A stretch of 12,354 bases of DNA, from contig JAWXBI010000141.1 of the NCBI GenBank assembly GCA_034439915.1, positions 1 to 12,354 on the forward strand. Direction: 5' to 3'. The translations under genes were made by a program, and so were the position numbers. The stretch is from JADJLQ01 sp034439915 (GTDB lineage: Bacteria; Bacteroidota; Bacteroidia; Chitinophagales; Saprospiraceae). Below are positions 6,382-12,354 of the stretch, piece after piece; position 1 is the first letter of the stretch, and each line of letters starts with the position of its first letter. Under the pieces are notes generated by a model. That model was not told the DNA's origin, did not search any database, and was given only the letters and a program-made list of their open reading frames with translations.

Positions 6382-8088
6382 ATGATTCTACACGCCGGAC
6401 CCATCCAGATCCTATATGACCGCGGATTTTTACGTTATTTAAAATATGGTGATTCCGAAGTCCTTCGTATGATTTACTTTGCTTTGCGCGATGAAAACTG
6501 GACTACGTATCAACCCATCATCGAAAATGAACACCTGGATATTCAGCCAGATCAGTTCAACATTACCTATGATTGTTTTCACGAAGAGGATGGTCAACGA
6601 ATTTATAGTTGGAAAGCACGACTCCGTGGATATTCCAATGGAACGATTGAATTTGAAATAAATGGCCTGGCTTTAAAAGAAATTCTACGGAACCGGGCGG
6701 GATTTTGTATCCTTCATCCCATTCACGGTCTTGCCGGGCAACCCTGCTCCATTCATCATCCGGACGGGTCAACGGAACAACTTCAATTCCCTTTTCATAT
6801 TGAACCGCGCGATCCATTCAAACTGATCCAACGTATGCAATGGAAAATCGATGGCCGTGCATTTAACCTGGATTTTGAAGGGGATTTATTTGAGACAGAA
6901 GATCAACGCAACTGGTCGGATGCTTCGTATAAAACGTTTTGCACACCTTTAACTATCCCGTTTCCGGTGTTGCTTAAACCGGGCGATACGGTTTATCAAA
7001 AAGTAGTTTTTAAGCCAGTCGAACAGTTGTCCATACTGACTCCGAAAAAAGATAAAATCGTCATTCAACCCATTGACCAAAAGCTTTACTCACCCCTTAT
7101 TGGCATAGGAGCTTCTGAATCATTAGATTTTCAGCGTGATCTGGTGTTTTCCTCTATTAAGAACTTGCAGTTGGATCATTACCGGGTGGATATCTTCTTA
7201 AAAAATCCGGATTGGAAAATCAAGCTCCTTAATGAAAATCGAAAAGCGCTCTTACTGCATACACCCATGTATCTGGTTTTACATTTGAATGAAACATATA
7301 AAGAACAACTGGATGATCTCATTCAATGGAAAAAAGAACAATCAATTCAGCCATCGAGTATTCTATTATTAAGTGAGGGCAAACCTGTGACCTTGGCAGC
7401 AGTAGTCCAAAATCTATTGCCCCTTCGATCGGTTTTTCCAAAAACACCAATCGGTGCAGGCACCAATTTTGGATTTACCGAAGTCAATAGAAACCGTTTT
7501 GACCCTTCTGGCCTGGACTTCATTGCATTTTCAGTCAATCCCCAGATGCATGCTTCCGATGATCTCACTATCATTGAAAATATCGAAACTCAGGAAGAAA
7601 TGATCCGATCTGCCAAAGTGATTTTCGGGGAATCCAATGCAATACATATTTCCCCGCTTACTTTGCGAATGCGATTCAATCCCAACGCCACCAACCCCCA
7701 AAAAAAACGAGCATCAGGCAATGTACAATCCGATCCAAGGCAGCTAAGCCCATTTGCCGCAGCTTTTACCCTGGGCAGCTTGAAAGCCCTGTCCATAGGG
7801 GGTTGTGCGTCTGTAACCCTCTTTGAAACTGCCGGGCCACTGGGAATAGTGTCGGAGACCGGGAAGACTTATCCCGTCTATGATGCGCTTCAGCTCTGGA
7901 AACAGGTTTCTTCAGGTTTGTTTCATTCCATCAGCAGTCATCCTTTATTAGTAGACTCTTTGTTTTCTCAAAAAGAAAGTCTTAAAACACTTACCCTGAT
8001 TAATTATACGGATGAGCCCCAAAAAGCGTACATCGAAAACACCAGTTTTGAATTGAACCCATTGCAAATCAAAACTATTAACTTATAG
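6382..8088 (+). CDS. D-apionate lactonase-like (ApnL family) TIM-barrel protein
   Basis: This 568-residue protein has no signal peptide or membrane segment, so it is predicted cytoplasmic. From memory it matches a family that includes D-apionate lactonase: a beta-rich N-terminal domain (about 1-220) with GDSEVLRMIYFALRDENW (23-40), LHPIHGLAG (111-119) and EDQRNWSDASYKT (173-185); a TIM-barrel-like middle (about 235-490); and a short C-terminal beta domain (about 530-568). In the barrel, Glu367 (FTEVNR) and Glu482 (LFETAG) sit where GH-A clan enzymes carry their two acidic residues, with SVNPQMHASDD (384-394) and DPRQLSPFAAAFTLGSLKAL (451-470) also conserved-looking. ApnL opens D-apionolactone after a Gfo/Idh/MocA dehydrogenase makes it, and here such an oxidoreductase is the preceding gene. 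Homologues I recall start about 20 residues earlier, but an in-frame TAA at 6349-6351 limits extension, so ATG 6382 is kept. Substrate may differ from apionolactone. Confidence 0.65.
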   Translation: MILHAGPIQILYDRGFLRYLKYGDSEVLRMIYFALRDENWTTYQPIIENEHLDIQPDQFNITYDCFHEEDGQRIYSWKARLRGYSNGTIEFEINGLALKEILRNRAGFCILHPIHGLAGQPCSIHHPDGSTEQLQFPFHIEPRDPFKLIQRMQWKIDGRAFNLDFEGDLFETEDQRNWSDASYKTFCTPLTIPFPVLLKPGDTVYQKVVFKPVEQLSILTPKKDKIVIQPIDQKLYSPLIGIGASESLDFQRDLVFSSIKNLQLDHYRVDIFLKNPDWKIKLLNENRKALLLHTPMYLVLHLNETYKEQLDDLIQWKKEQSIQPSSILLLSEGKPVTLAAVVQNLLPLRSVFPKTPIGAGTNFGFTEVNRNRFDPSGLDFIAFSVNPQMHASDDLTIIENIETQEEMIRSAKVIFGESNAIHISPLTLRMRFNPNATNPQKKRASGNVQSDPRQLSPFAAAFTLGSLKALSIGGCASVTLFETAGPLGIVSETGKTYPVYDALQLWKQVSSGLFHSISSHPLLVDSLFSQKESLKTLTLINYTDEPQKAYIENTSFELNPLQIKTINL

Positions 8089-8303
8089 ACTCCTAATTTC
8101 CAAAAGTCGGCAAGTTGTAAGGTCAGAAAGTCGGAAGGACAGAACAAGCCACCGGCCGAATTGCACAAGTATATTTACCAAAGAATTCATGCACATGATA
8201 AGCTGAAAATCAGCAGTCATGGCTGAAGCATAACAGTTACACATTGGGGTTGAGCAAAAAGTAAACCTATTTTTATAAACCCGTTTAAACGGTTGATTGT
8301 CTG

Positions 8304-8347
8304 TCACATCTATAGCCCACGACTTAAGTCGTGGGCTATAGATGTGA
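8304..8347. repeat. Perfect 44-base palindrome
   Basis: Every base from 8304 to 8325 pairs with its mirror in 8326-8347, and the centre is cttaag with no loop. The middle contains tagcccacgactt and its complement, a motif I remember as a recurring dispersed palindrome in several bacterial phyla. It can extrude as a cruciform or fold as a 22-base stem in RNA, and it could end transcription from the lactonase-like gene. Confidence 0.95.
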
Positions 8348-8356
8348 TCCTCATTT

Positions 8357-8377
8357 AATGGTTTCTAACCATTTTTT
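8357..8377 (+). terminator. Terminator-like hairpin with T tract
   Basis: Arms aatggtt (8357-8363) and aaccatt (8367-8373) enclose a three-base loop, and the last bases lie in a run of six T (8372-8377). The stem is AT-rich and short, so it would be weak. It lies inside the inverted-repeat element, about 270 bases after the lactonase-like gene, so it may be part of that element. Confidence 0.4.
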
Positions 8378-8558
8378 ATGCCTACCCTTTGTTCCTAACA
8401 GGTCCTTTTGGTCAACCCCAATCAACCGAGCATCCGGATTCCCCTATCGGCTTGCCATGACATCTGTGTTTAAACTGTTCGTTTCGGCTCGTGACCTATC
8501 CTGCAACTGGTTCGAAAGTCGGAAAATATTAGAGCCCGAAAGTTTGTAGTTTTAATTC

Positions 8559-9485
8559 ATGTTTAAAAACTGCCTGATTGTACCCATCCTGTTGTTCCTT
8601 ATAAGCCCGGGCAATGCTCAAAAACAAAAGGTATGGCTGGATACCGATTCCGGTAATGAGATGGATGATCTCTATGCTATCGTCCGCCTGATCAAAGAAC
8701 CGTCTGTGGATTTAATCGGGATGAGTTCAGCGCATTTTAATTATGCGGATATCCTGGTTTTGGAAAAATACAATGGATATTTTACCAAAGACTTAGTGAC
8801 CATAGATGAAAGCCAGCGGGTCAATGAAGAGATCCTGAAAGCAATGAACCGGATGGACCTGCCGCATCCCAAAGGAGCCAACCGGCAAATAGGCCAACCT
8901 TATGGCAAAGACAACGCCCGCAACGCTCCCGCAGTGGAAGCTATTATCCGGTTAGTGAAGTCCTTACCGGATGGGGAGATCCTGGATGTAATTACTATCG
9001 GGGCGATCACCAATATTGCGTCAGCTTTAATCCTTGCTCCGGAAATCAAACCCAGGATCAGGATATATTCTTTAGGTGCCCGATACCATCCAGTCACTAA
9101 AGTCTGGAATAAAAGTGAGTTTAATATCCGAAACGATCTCAATGCGTTTGATTGTGTACTCAATATGGACAGCCTTGACCTCACCGTGATGCCTTTGGAA
9201 GCAGCCTATCCATTAAAATTTCAGCGCGAAGAAACCTATACTCGTTTAAATGAACACGTCGAAATTGAAAAGATACTCGAGGAAAGATGGAAAGTCCATA
9301 ATCCACAGGACAAGATCCGCGTAATGTGGGACCTCGCCCTGATCGAAGCCTATTTAAAACCACACCTGGCTGAAATCCAGGAAGTCACCACCCCTCCGGA
9401 AAACAAACAACGAATTATAAAAGTATATACCAAAATAGATGAAGTCAGATTGGCTGAAGATTTTTGGCAGGTACTTAAAAAATAA
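8559..9485 (+). CDS. Secreted nucleoside hydrolase-like protein (IU-nucleoside hydrolase superfamily)
   Basis: This 308-residue protein has a type I signal peptide (hydrophobic 5-16, likely cleavage near PGNAQ, 17-21), so it should act in the periplasm. It carries superfamily marks: the calcium-binding start DTDSGNEMDD (28-37), TIGAITNIASAL (146-157, cf. the LTNIA motif) and EFNIRNDLNAF (187-197, cf. EFNxxxDPxA). Such enzymes split nucleosides into base and ribose. Two departures from the classical enzyme are visible: two extra residues between the first Asp and the Asp pair, and MWDLAL (256-261), where Trp257 takes the place of the His before the last metal-binding Asp258. Such variants occur in Bacteroidota relatives, from memory, and substrates other than purine nucleosides are possible. 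Its stop is five bases from the ribokinase start, so the two are almost surely co-transcribed. Confidence 0.85.
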   Translation: MFKNCLIVPILLFLISPGNAQKQKVWLDTDSGNEMDDLYAIVRLIKEPSVDLIGMSSAHFNYADILVLEKYNGYFTKDLVTIDESQRVNEEILKAMNRMDLPHPKGANRQIGQPYGKDNARNAPAVEAIIRLVKSLPDGEILDVITIGAITNIASALILAPEIKPRIRIYSLGARYHPVTKVWNKSEFNIRNDLNAFDCVLNMDSLDLTVMPLEAAYPLKFQREETYTRLNEHVEIEKILEERWKVHNPQDKIRVMWDLALIEAYLKPHLAEIQEVTTPPENKQRIIKVYTKIDEVRLAEDFWQVLKK

Positions 9486-9490
9486 ATCCT

Positions 9491-10390
9491 ATGTCCAAAA
9501 TACTCGTCATCGGCAGTTCCAATACTGATATGGTGGTCAAAACAAACCGTTTTCCTCAACCCGGAGAAACCATTATCGGAGGTGAATTTTTTATGTTCCC
9601 CGGAGGTAAGGGAGCCAATCAGGCTGTGGCTGCGGCCAGGTTGGGCGGTCGGGTCAGTTTTATCTGTAAAGTAGGAAATGACCTTTTTGGTACTCAGGCG
9701 GTCGAGGGATTCCGAAGAGAAAATATTCACACAGCGTTTTGTTTTGTCGACGCAGAAGCCGCTTCCGGAGTCGCCCTGATCACGATTAATCAGGAAGGAG
9801 AAAATGAAATAGTTGTGGCCTCCGGGGCTAATCATACCCTTACGGCTGATGATCTTGATCAGGCAGATGAATTATTTCATTCCGCTGAAATCATTTTATT
9901 ACAATTGGAGATCCCCCTTGTTACCGTCCAACATGCGATTCACAAAGGGCATCAGGGTTTTAAAAAAATAGTTTTGAATCCGGCACCGGCTCAGGTACTC
10001 CCGACTTCTGCCTATTCGGATTTATTCCTGATCACACCCAATGAAACAGAAACCGGTTTGCTTACCGGAATAGAAATCGGCAGCATAAAAGATGCAGAAA
10101 AAGCGGCAGATGTGTTTTTATCCAGGGGGGTACAGAATGTATTGATTACCCTCGGACCCCATGGTTCGTTTTTTAAAAACGCACAGGAATCATTTCATTT
10201 TCCGGTAGAGGAGGTCCAGGCCATTGATACTACCGCAGCAGGCGATGTATTTAATGGTGCCTTAAGTGTAGCCCTGGCGGAAAACAAATCCTGGAAATCG
10301 ACCATTGAGTTTGCTTCCCGTGCAGCTTCTATCTCAGTTACCCGTTTGGGTGCCCAGGCCTCTGCTCCGTATTTAAATGAAATGGTGTAG
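9491..10390 (+). CDS. rbsK: Ribokinase (PfkB family)
   Basis: This 299-residue cytoplasmic kinase phosphorylates D-ribose at O5 using ATP, feeding the pentose phosphate pathway. It has the family length and motifs: GSSNTDMV (8-15) with substrate-binding Asn11 and Asp13, the first PfkB signature GGKGANQA (38-45), NPAPA (163-167), TPNETE (182-187), and the second signature DTTAAGDVFNGAL (246-258) with catalytic base Asp252. The ribokinase-type C-terminus SVTRLGAQASAP (282-293) supports ribokinase over fructokinase or adenosine kinase. It starts five bases after the hydrolase stop, so ribose freed by that enzyme is the likely source of substrate, after uptake by one of the two transporters in the window. 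Activity on deoxyribose or another pentose is possible. Confidence 0.93.
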   Translation: MSKILVIGSSNTDMVVKTNRFPQPGETIIGGEFFMFPGGKGANQAVAAARLGGRVSFICKVGNDLFGTQAVEGFRRENIHTAFCFVDAEAASGVALITINQEGENEIVVASGANHTLTADDLDQADELFHSAEIILLQLEIPLVTVQHAIHKGHQGFKKIVLNPAPAQVLPTSAYSDLFLITPNETETGLLTGIEIGSIKDAEKAADVFLSRGVQNVLITLGPHGSFFKNAQESFHFPVEEVQAIDTTAAGDVFNGALSVALAENKSWKSTIEFASRAASISVTRLGAQASAPYLNEMV

Positions 10391-10554
10391 GGGTGGTGAT
10401 TGGTGGGTTGTGATTGGTTGGAAGGTCAGTGAGTGGTCAGTCGAGTCAGTGGTATCAGGTTAGAGGTTTCAGGGTGAGCACAGTCTGAGCTCGAATCTCG
10501 ATGCTCGCTACTCGCAACATTTTCATTAAATTCGGAGCCTAAACCTTAAAAATC
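10391..10554. repeat. Low-complexity spacer with degenerate heptamers
   Basis: After the ribokinase stop the DNA is G/T-rich with repeated tgattggt-like and gtcagt-like words (10391-10456). Then 10490-10517 read as four seven-base steps that each start with ctcg: ctcgaat, ctcgatg, ctcgcta, ctcgcaa. A taaattcg at 10527-10534, one base from the TAnnTTTG consensus, might serve as a promoter for the next gene. No ribosome binding site is evident. Confidence 0.6.
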
Positions 10555-10989
10555 ATGGAAAACAAAATAAATTATCTGGCACTAGCGCTTTCTACTCTAA
10601 TACCCATGGTGATCGGTTTTATCTATTACCATCCAAAAGTGGCCGGTACAGCCTGGATGCAGGCAAATGGGTTTACCCAGGAAAGTTTAGGCAAAGGACC
10701 CAAACCGATTATGTTTCTGATCGCCTTGATTTTATCCTTTTTGTTGTCCATGTTTGTGTCTTTTAATGTGACAGGACCTGGCCAGGAAGTGGATGCGAAC
10801 GGACATAGCTTCGTTACCTTTCAGCACGGTGTTTTTCACGGTGTTATACTTTCCGTGGTATTCGTTGCCCCTATCCTGGGTACCATGGGCATTTTTGAAA
10901 AAAAATCAATGAAATGGTTTTTGGTCAATGAAGGATATTGGTTAATAACCCTGTGTTTGATGGGCGGCATCCTGAGTGCATGGAGATGA
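10555..10989 (+). CDS. DUF1761-type small integral membrane protein
   Basis: This 144-residue protein has four hydrophobic segments (about 6-25, 51-71, 93-113, 121-142). The first is followed by GFIYYHPKVAGTAWMQANGF (21-40), the kind of motif seen in DUF1761 proteins, and the end NEGYWLITLCLMGGILSAW (125-143) fits the same family. The function of the family is unknown to me. It lies 164 bases after the ribokinase and just before the heptamer arrays that lead to the sugar permease gene, but nothing in the sequence ties it to sugar use. Confidence 0.75.
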   Translation: MENKINYLALALSTLIPMVIGFIYYHPKVAGTAWMQANGFTQESLGKGPKPIMFLIALILSFLLSMFVSFNVTGPGQEVDANGHSFVTFQHGVFHGVILSVVFVAPILGTMGIFEKKSMKWFLVNEGYWLITLCLMGGILSAWR

Positions 10990-11051
10990 GAAGAGATTTA
11001 CGATTTACGATCCGAAGCATAGGATGACGATTTATGATTGACCATTGACAT

Positions 11052-11205
11052 CCCTTAACCCTTAACCCTTAACCCTTAACCCTTGACCCTTGACCCTTAT
11101 CCCTTAACCCTTAACCCTTAACCCTTAACCCTTGACCCTTATCCCTTATCCCTTATCCCTTAACCCTTAACCCTTAACCCTTAACCCTTAACCCTTGACC
11201 CTTGA
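11052..11205. repeat. Telomere-like heptamer array, 22 units of ccctt(aa/ga/at)
   Basis: Twenty-two contiguous seven-base units with no slippage in period: 13 cccttaa, 5 cccttga and 4 cccttat. The variants come in blocks: four aa, two ga, one at; four aa, one ga, three at; five aa, two ga. This suggests growth by duplication of longer blocks. It follows the DUF1761 gene after about 60 bases of gattta-type low-complexity DNA (10990-11051). No protein is encoded. Confidence 0.97.
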
Positions 11206-11307
11206 CCAGCGAAGCGTTGACCCTTGACCAGCGAAGCGTTGACCCTTGACCCATGACCAGCGAAGCGTTGACCTTTGACCTTTGACCAGCGAAGCGTTGA
11301 CCTTTGA
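11192..11307. repeat. Composite array: 15-base unit interleaved with heptamers
   Basis: The 15-mer ccagcgaagcgttga occurs four times without change (11206-11220, 11228-11242, 11257-11271, 11286-11300). Copies are separated by one or two heptamers (cccttga, cccatga, cctttga), giving periods of 22 and 29 bases. The heptamers drift from cccttga to cctttga toward the downstream gene. Confidence 0.95.
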
Positions 11308-11385
11308 CCAATTAACGATTTACGATTCCTCAAACTCAAACCTCTTACCTCAAAACCTCTTACCTCTTGCCTCATCCCTCATCCC
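11308..11385 (+). other. Pyrimidine-rich leader of the sugar permease gene
   Basis: From 11327 to the ATG at 11386 the plus strand is almost purely C, T and A, with repeated acctcttacctc (11340-11351 and 11355-11366) and catccctcatccc before the ATG. There is no G-rich Shine-Dalgarno site. The region joins the repeat arrays directly to the gene. A TTTG (11303-11306) 14 bases before tacgattc (11321-11328) is at best a weak promoter candidate. Confidence 0.5.
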
Positions 11386-12354
11386 ATGTTCATCATCTCC
11401 TCCTACGCCATCGCCGTCCTCTTCTGCATCATCACCATGCTATGCTGGGGCTCCTGGGCCAATACTCAAAAACTTGCCGCTTCCACCTGGCGGTTTGAAT
11501 TGTTTTATTGGGATTATGTCCTGGGGATATTGATCCTGTCCCTATTGTTTGCCTTTACCTTAGGGAGTATGGGCGAAGGTGGACGTAGTTTTATCACTGA
11601 TTTGTCCCAGGCTGATTCCAGGTCCATTTCATCCGCATTATTCGGTGGGGTTCTGTTCAATGCGGCTAATATCCTGCTGGTTGCCGCTATTTCTATTGCA
11701 GGCATGTCGGTGGCATTTCCAGTTGGAATAGGATTGGCTTTGGTGGTGGGAGTTGTGGTCAATTACCTGGAAGCTCCGGTGGGCAATTCCACGCTGTTGT
11801 TTGCCGCGGTGGCTTTGGTTGCCCTGGCAATCCTTTTAAATGCCAATGCATACCGTAAATTGTCTACCAATACAGGGGTAGTTTCCACCAAAGGTTTATT
11901 GCTTTCTGTGATTGCCGGATTGTTGATGGGTTTTTTTTATAAATATGTGGCTAATTCCATGTTTCCCGATTTTACATCTCCAATCGCAGGCAAGTTAAGT
12001 CCTTATACGGCGGTAGTTATTTTTTCCCTGGGTATCCTGTCCAGTAATTTTTTATTCAATACTTATCTGATGATGCGCCCATTTGTGGGAATCCCGGTGA
12101 AGTTTTCCGCCTATTTCGCCGGAGATTTTAAAACCCATCTCGTGGGTATTTTAGGGGGCCTGATCTGGTGCGTGGGAATGAGTTTTTCTATACTTGCTTC
12201 AGACAAAGCAGGGCCAGCGATATCTTATGGCTTAGGTCAGGGCGCTACTATTGTTGCAGCTATCTGGGGTATATATATCTGGAAAGAGTTTAAAGGTGCC
12301 CCAAAAGGAGTAAACGTGATTCTGAATTTAATGTTGCTTTGTTACATTTTGGGT
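11386..12354 (+). CDS. GRP/RhaT-like sugar permease (drug/metabolite transporter superfamily), open at right edge
   Basis: The frame from ATG 11386 is open for 323 codons to the window end. The product reads MFIISSYAIAVLFCIITMLC at the N-terminus and continues with the motif WGSWANTQKLA, characteristic of GRP-type (glucose/ribose uptake) permeases and relatives. About ten hydrophobic segments cover the whole length, with charged loops such as GDFKTHLVG and a late GLGQGATIVAAIWGIYIWKE segment. Relatives are about 330-340 residues, so probably only a few residues are missing. It would move a sugar or nucleoside across the inner membrane, probably with a proton. The ribokinase and hydrolase upstream point to ribose, but that is inference. 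The start is placed at the first ATG; it has a pyrimidine-rich leader and a long repeat array before it. Confidence 0.85.
   Translation, partial: MFIISSYAIAVLFCIITMLCWGSWANTQKLAASTWRFELFYWDYVLGILILSLLFAFTLGSMGEGGRSFITDLSQADSRSISSALFGGVLFNAANILLVAAISIAGMSVAFPVGIGLALVVGVVVNYLEAPVGNSTLLFAAVALVALAILLNANAYRKLSTNTGVVSTKGLLLSVIAGLLMGFFYKYVANSMFPDFTSPIAGKLSPYTAVVIFSLGILSSNFLFNTYLMMRPFVGIPVKFSAYFAGDFKTHLVGILGGLIWCVGMSFSILASDKAGPAISYGLGQGATIVAAIWGIYIWKEFKGAPKGVNVILNLMLLCYILG

Larger units (their letters stand above)
8243..8422. repeat. MITE-like inverted-repeat element around a perfect palindrome
   Basis: The outer arms 8243-8261 and 8404-8422 are inverted repeats that pair at 17 of 19 positions. Inside lies a perfect 44-base palindrome (8304-8347). 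The centres of the outer and inner symmetry differ by about seven bases. No transposase is encoded inside. It may be a non-autonomous element mobilised from elsewhere, or a structured repeat. Confidence 0.65.
8089..8558. other. 470-base spacer without a credible gene, rich in palindromes
   Basis: Short open frames occur on both strands (minus 8083-8307, plus 8331-8549), but they are Cys/Leu-rich, have no recognisable domain and cross the palindromes, so I do not call them genes. The spacer holds a 12-base palindrome, ccgtttaaacgg (8281-8292), the inverted-repeat element at 8243-8422 and a terminator-like hairpin at 8357-8377. No confident promoter is visible before the hydrolase gene: tagtttta (8547-8554) is too close to its ATG. 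Confidence 0.7.

Noticed and set aside
6159..6404. Minus-strand open frame of 81 codons with repeated RPSPKA words
   Set aside because: The repeated peptide comes from the 33-base DNA repeats and hairpins, and the frame overlaps the start of the lactonase-like gene.
8083..8307. Minus-strand open frame of 74 codons in the spacer
   Set aside because: No recognisable domain, unusual composition, overlap with the inverted-repeat element; more likely part of a dispersed repeat.
8331..8549. Plus-strand open frame of 72 codons before the hydrolase
   Set aside because: It starts inside the palindrome, has no family resemblance and no upstream signals.
9350..9835. Minus-strand open frame of 161 codons
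   Set aside because: It lies opposite the end of the hydrolase gene and the start of ribokinase, both of which are well supported by motifs.
11052..11307. CRISPR array or real telomere
   Set aside because: The repeats are contiguous and short with no unique spacers, so it is not a CRISPR. Genes continue on both sides in a bacterial context, so it is not a chromosome end.
11181..11375. Minus-strand open frame of 64 codons
   Set aside because: It is simply the translation of the heptamer and 15-mer arrays, which lack stops in that frame.

Overview
The window looks like chromosomal DNA from a member of the Bacteroidota, and the repeat-rich spacers make me think of Saprospiraceae-like or related environmental lineages. 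This is inference. The support is a TAnnTTTG-type -7 element before one gene, start codons without purine Shine-Dalgarno tracts, a Tat-exported Gfo/Idh/MocA oxidoreductase, and abundant short tandem and palindromic repeats between genes. No RNA gene and no CRISPR array is visible.

Layout. The left third (70-3554, minus strand) is a two-gene sugar ABC importer: a tandem-domain ATPase with a TTG start, followed by one polypeptide that joins a RbsC-type permease to a lipoprotein-type substrate-binding protein. An octamer tandem array begins at that gene's stop codon and runs off the left edge. From 3705 to 4480 lies a decayed REP-associated transposase (Y1/HUH family) flanked by copies of a 28-base palindromic element, two direct and one inverted. 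On the plus strand there follow a Tat-signal Gfo/Idh/MocA oxidoreductase (4611-5933), a repeat-filled spacer, a 568-residue protein that I match from memory to the D-apionate lactonase (ApnL-like) family (6382-8088), a spacer holding a MITE-like element around a perfect 44-base palindrome, a secreted nucleoside hydrolase-like protein (8559-9485) tightly coupled to a ribokinase (9491-10390), a DUF1761-type membrane protein (10555-10989), a telomere-like heptamer array (11052-11205) that grades into a composite array, and a GRP/RhaT-like sugar permease that is open at the right edge (11386-12354).

How the genes may work together. The most coherent reading is a pentose or nucleoside scavenging locus. 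The exported hydrolase would free ribose or a related sugar, the ABC importer and/or the GRP-type permease would bring it in, and the ribokinase would phosphorylate it. The oxidoreductase and the lactonase-like protein would add an oxidative branch (sugar to lactone to acid) that resembles the logic of D-apiose catabolism. That branch is a hypothesis: the oxidoreductase appears exported while the lactonase-like protein has no signal peptide. Only the hydrolase-kinase pair is spaced like an operon on the plus strand. The other genes are separated by 160-470 bases of repeat-rich DNA.
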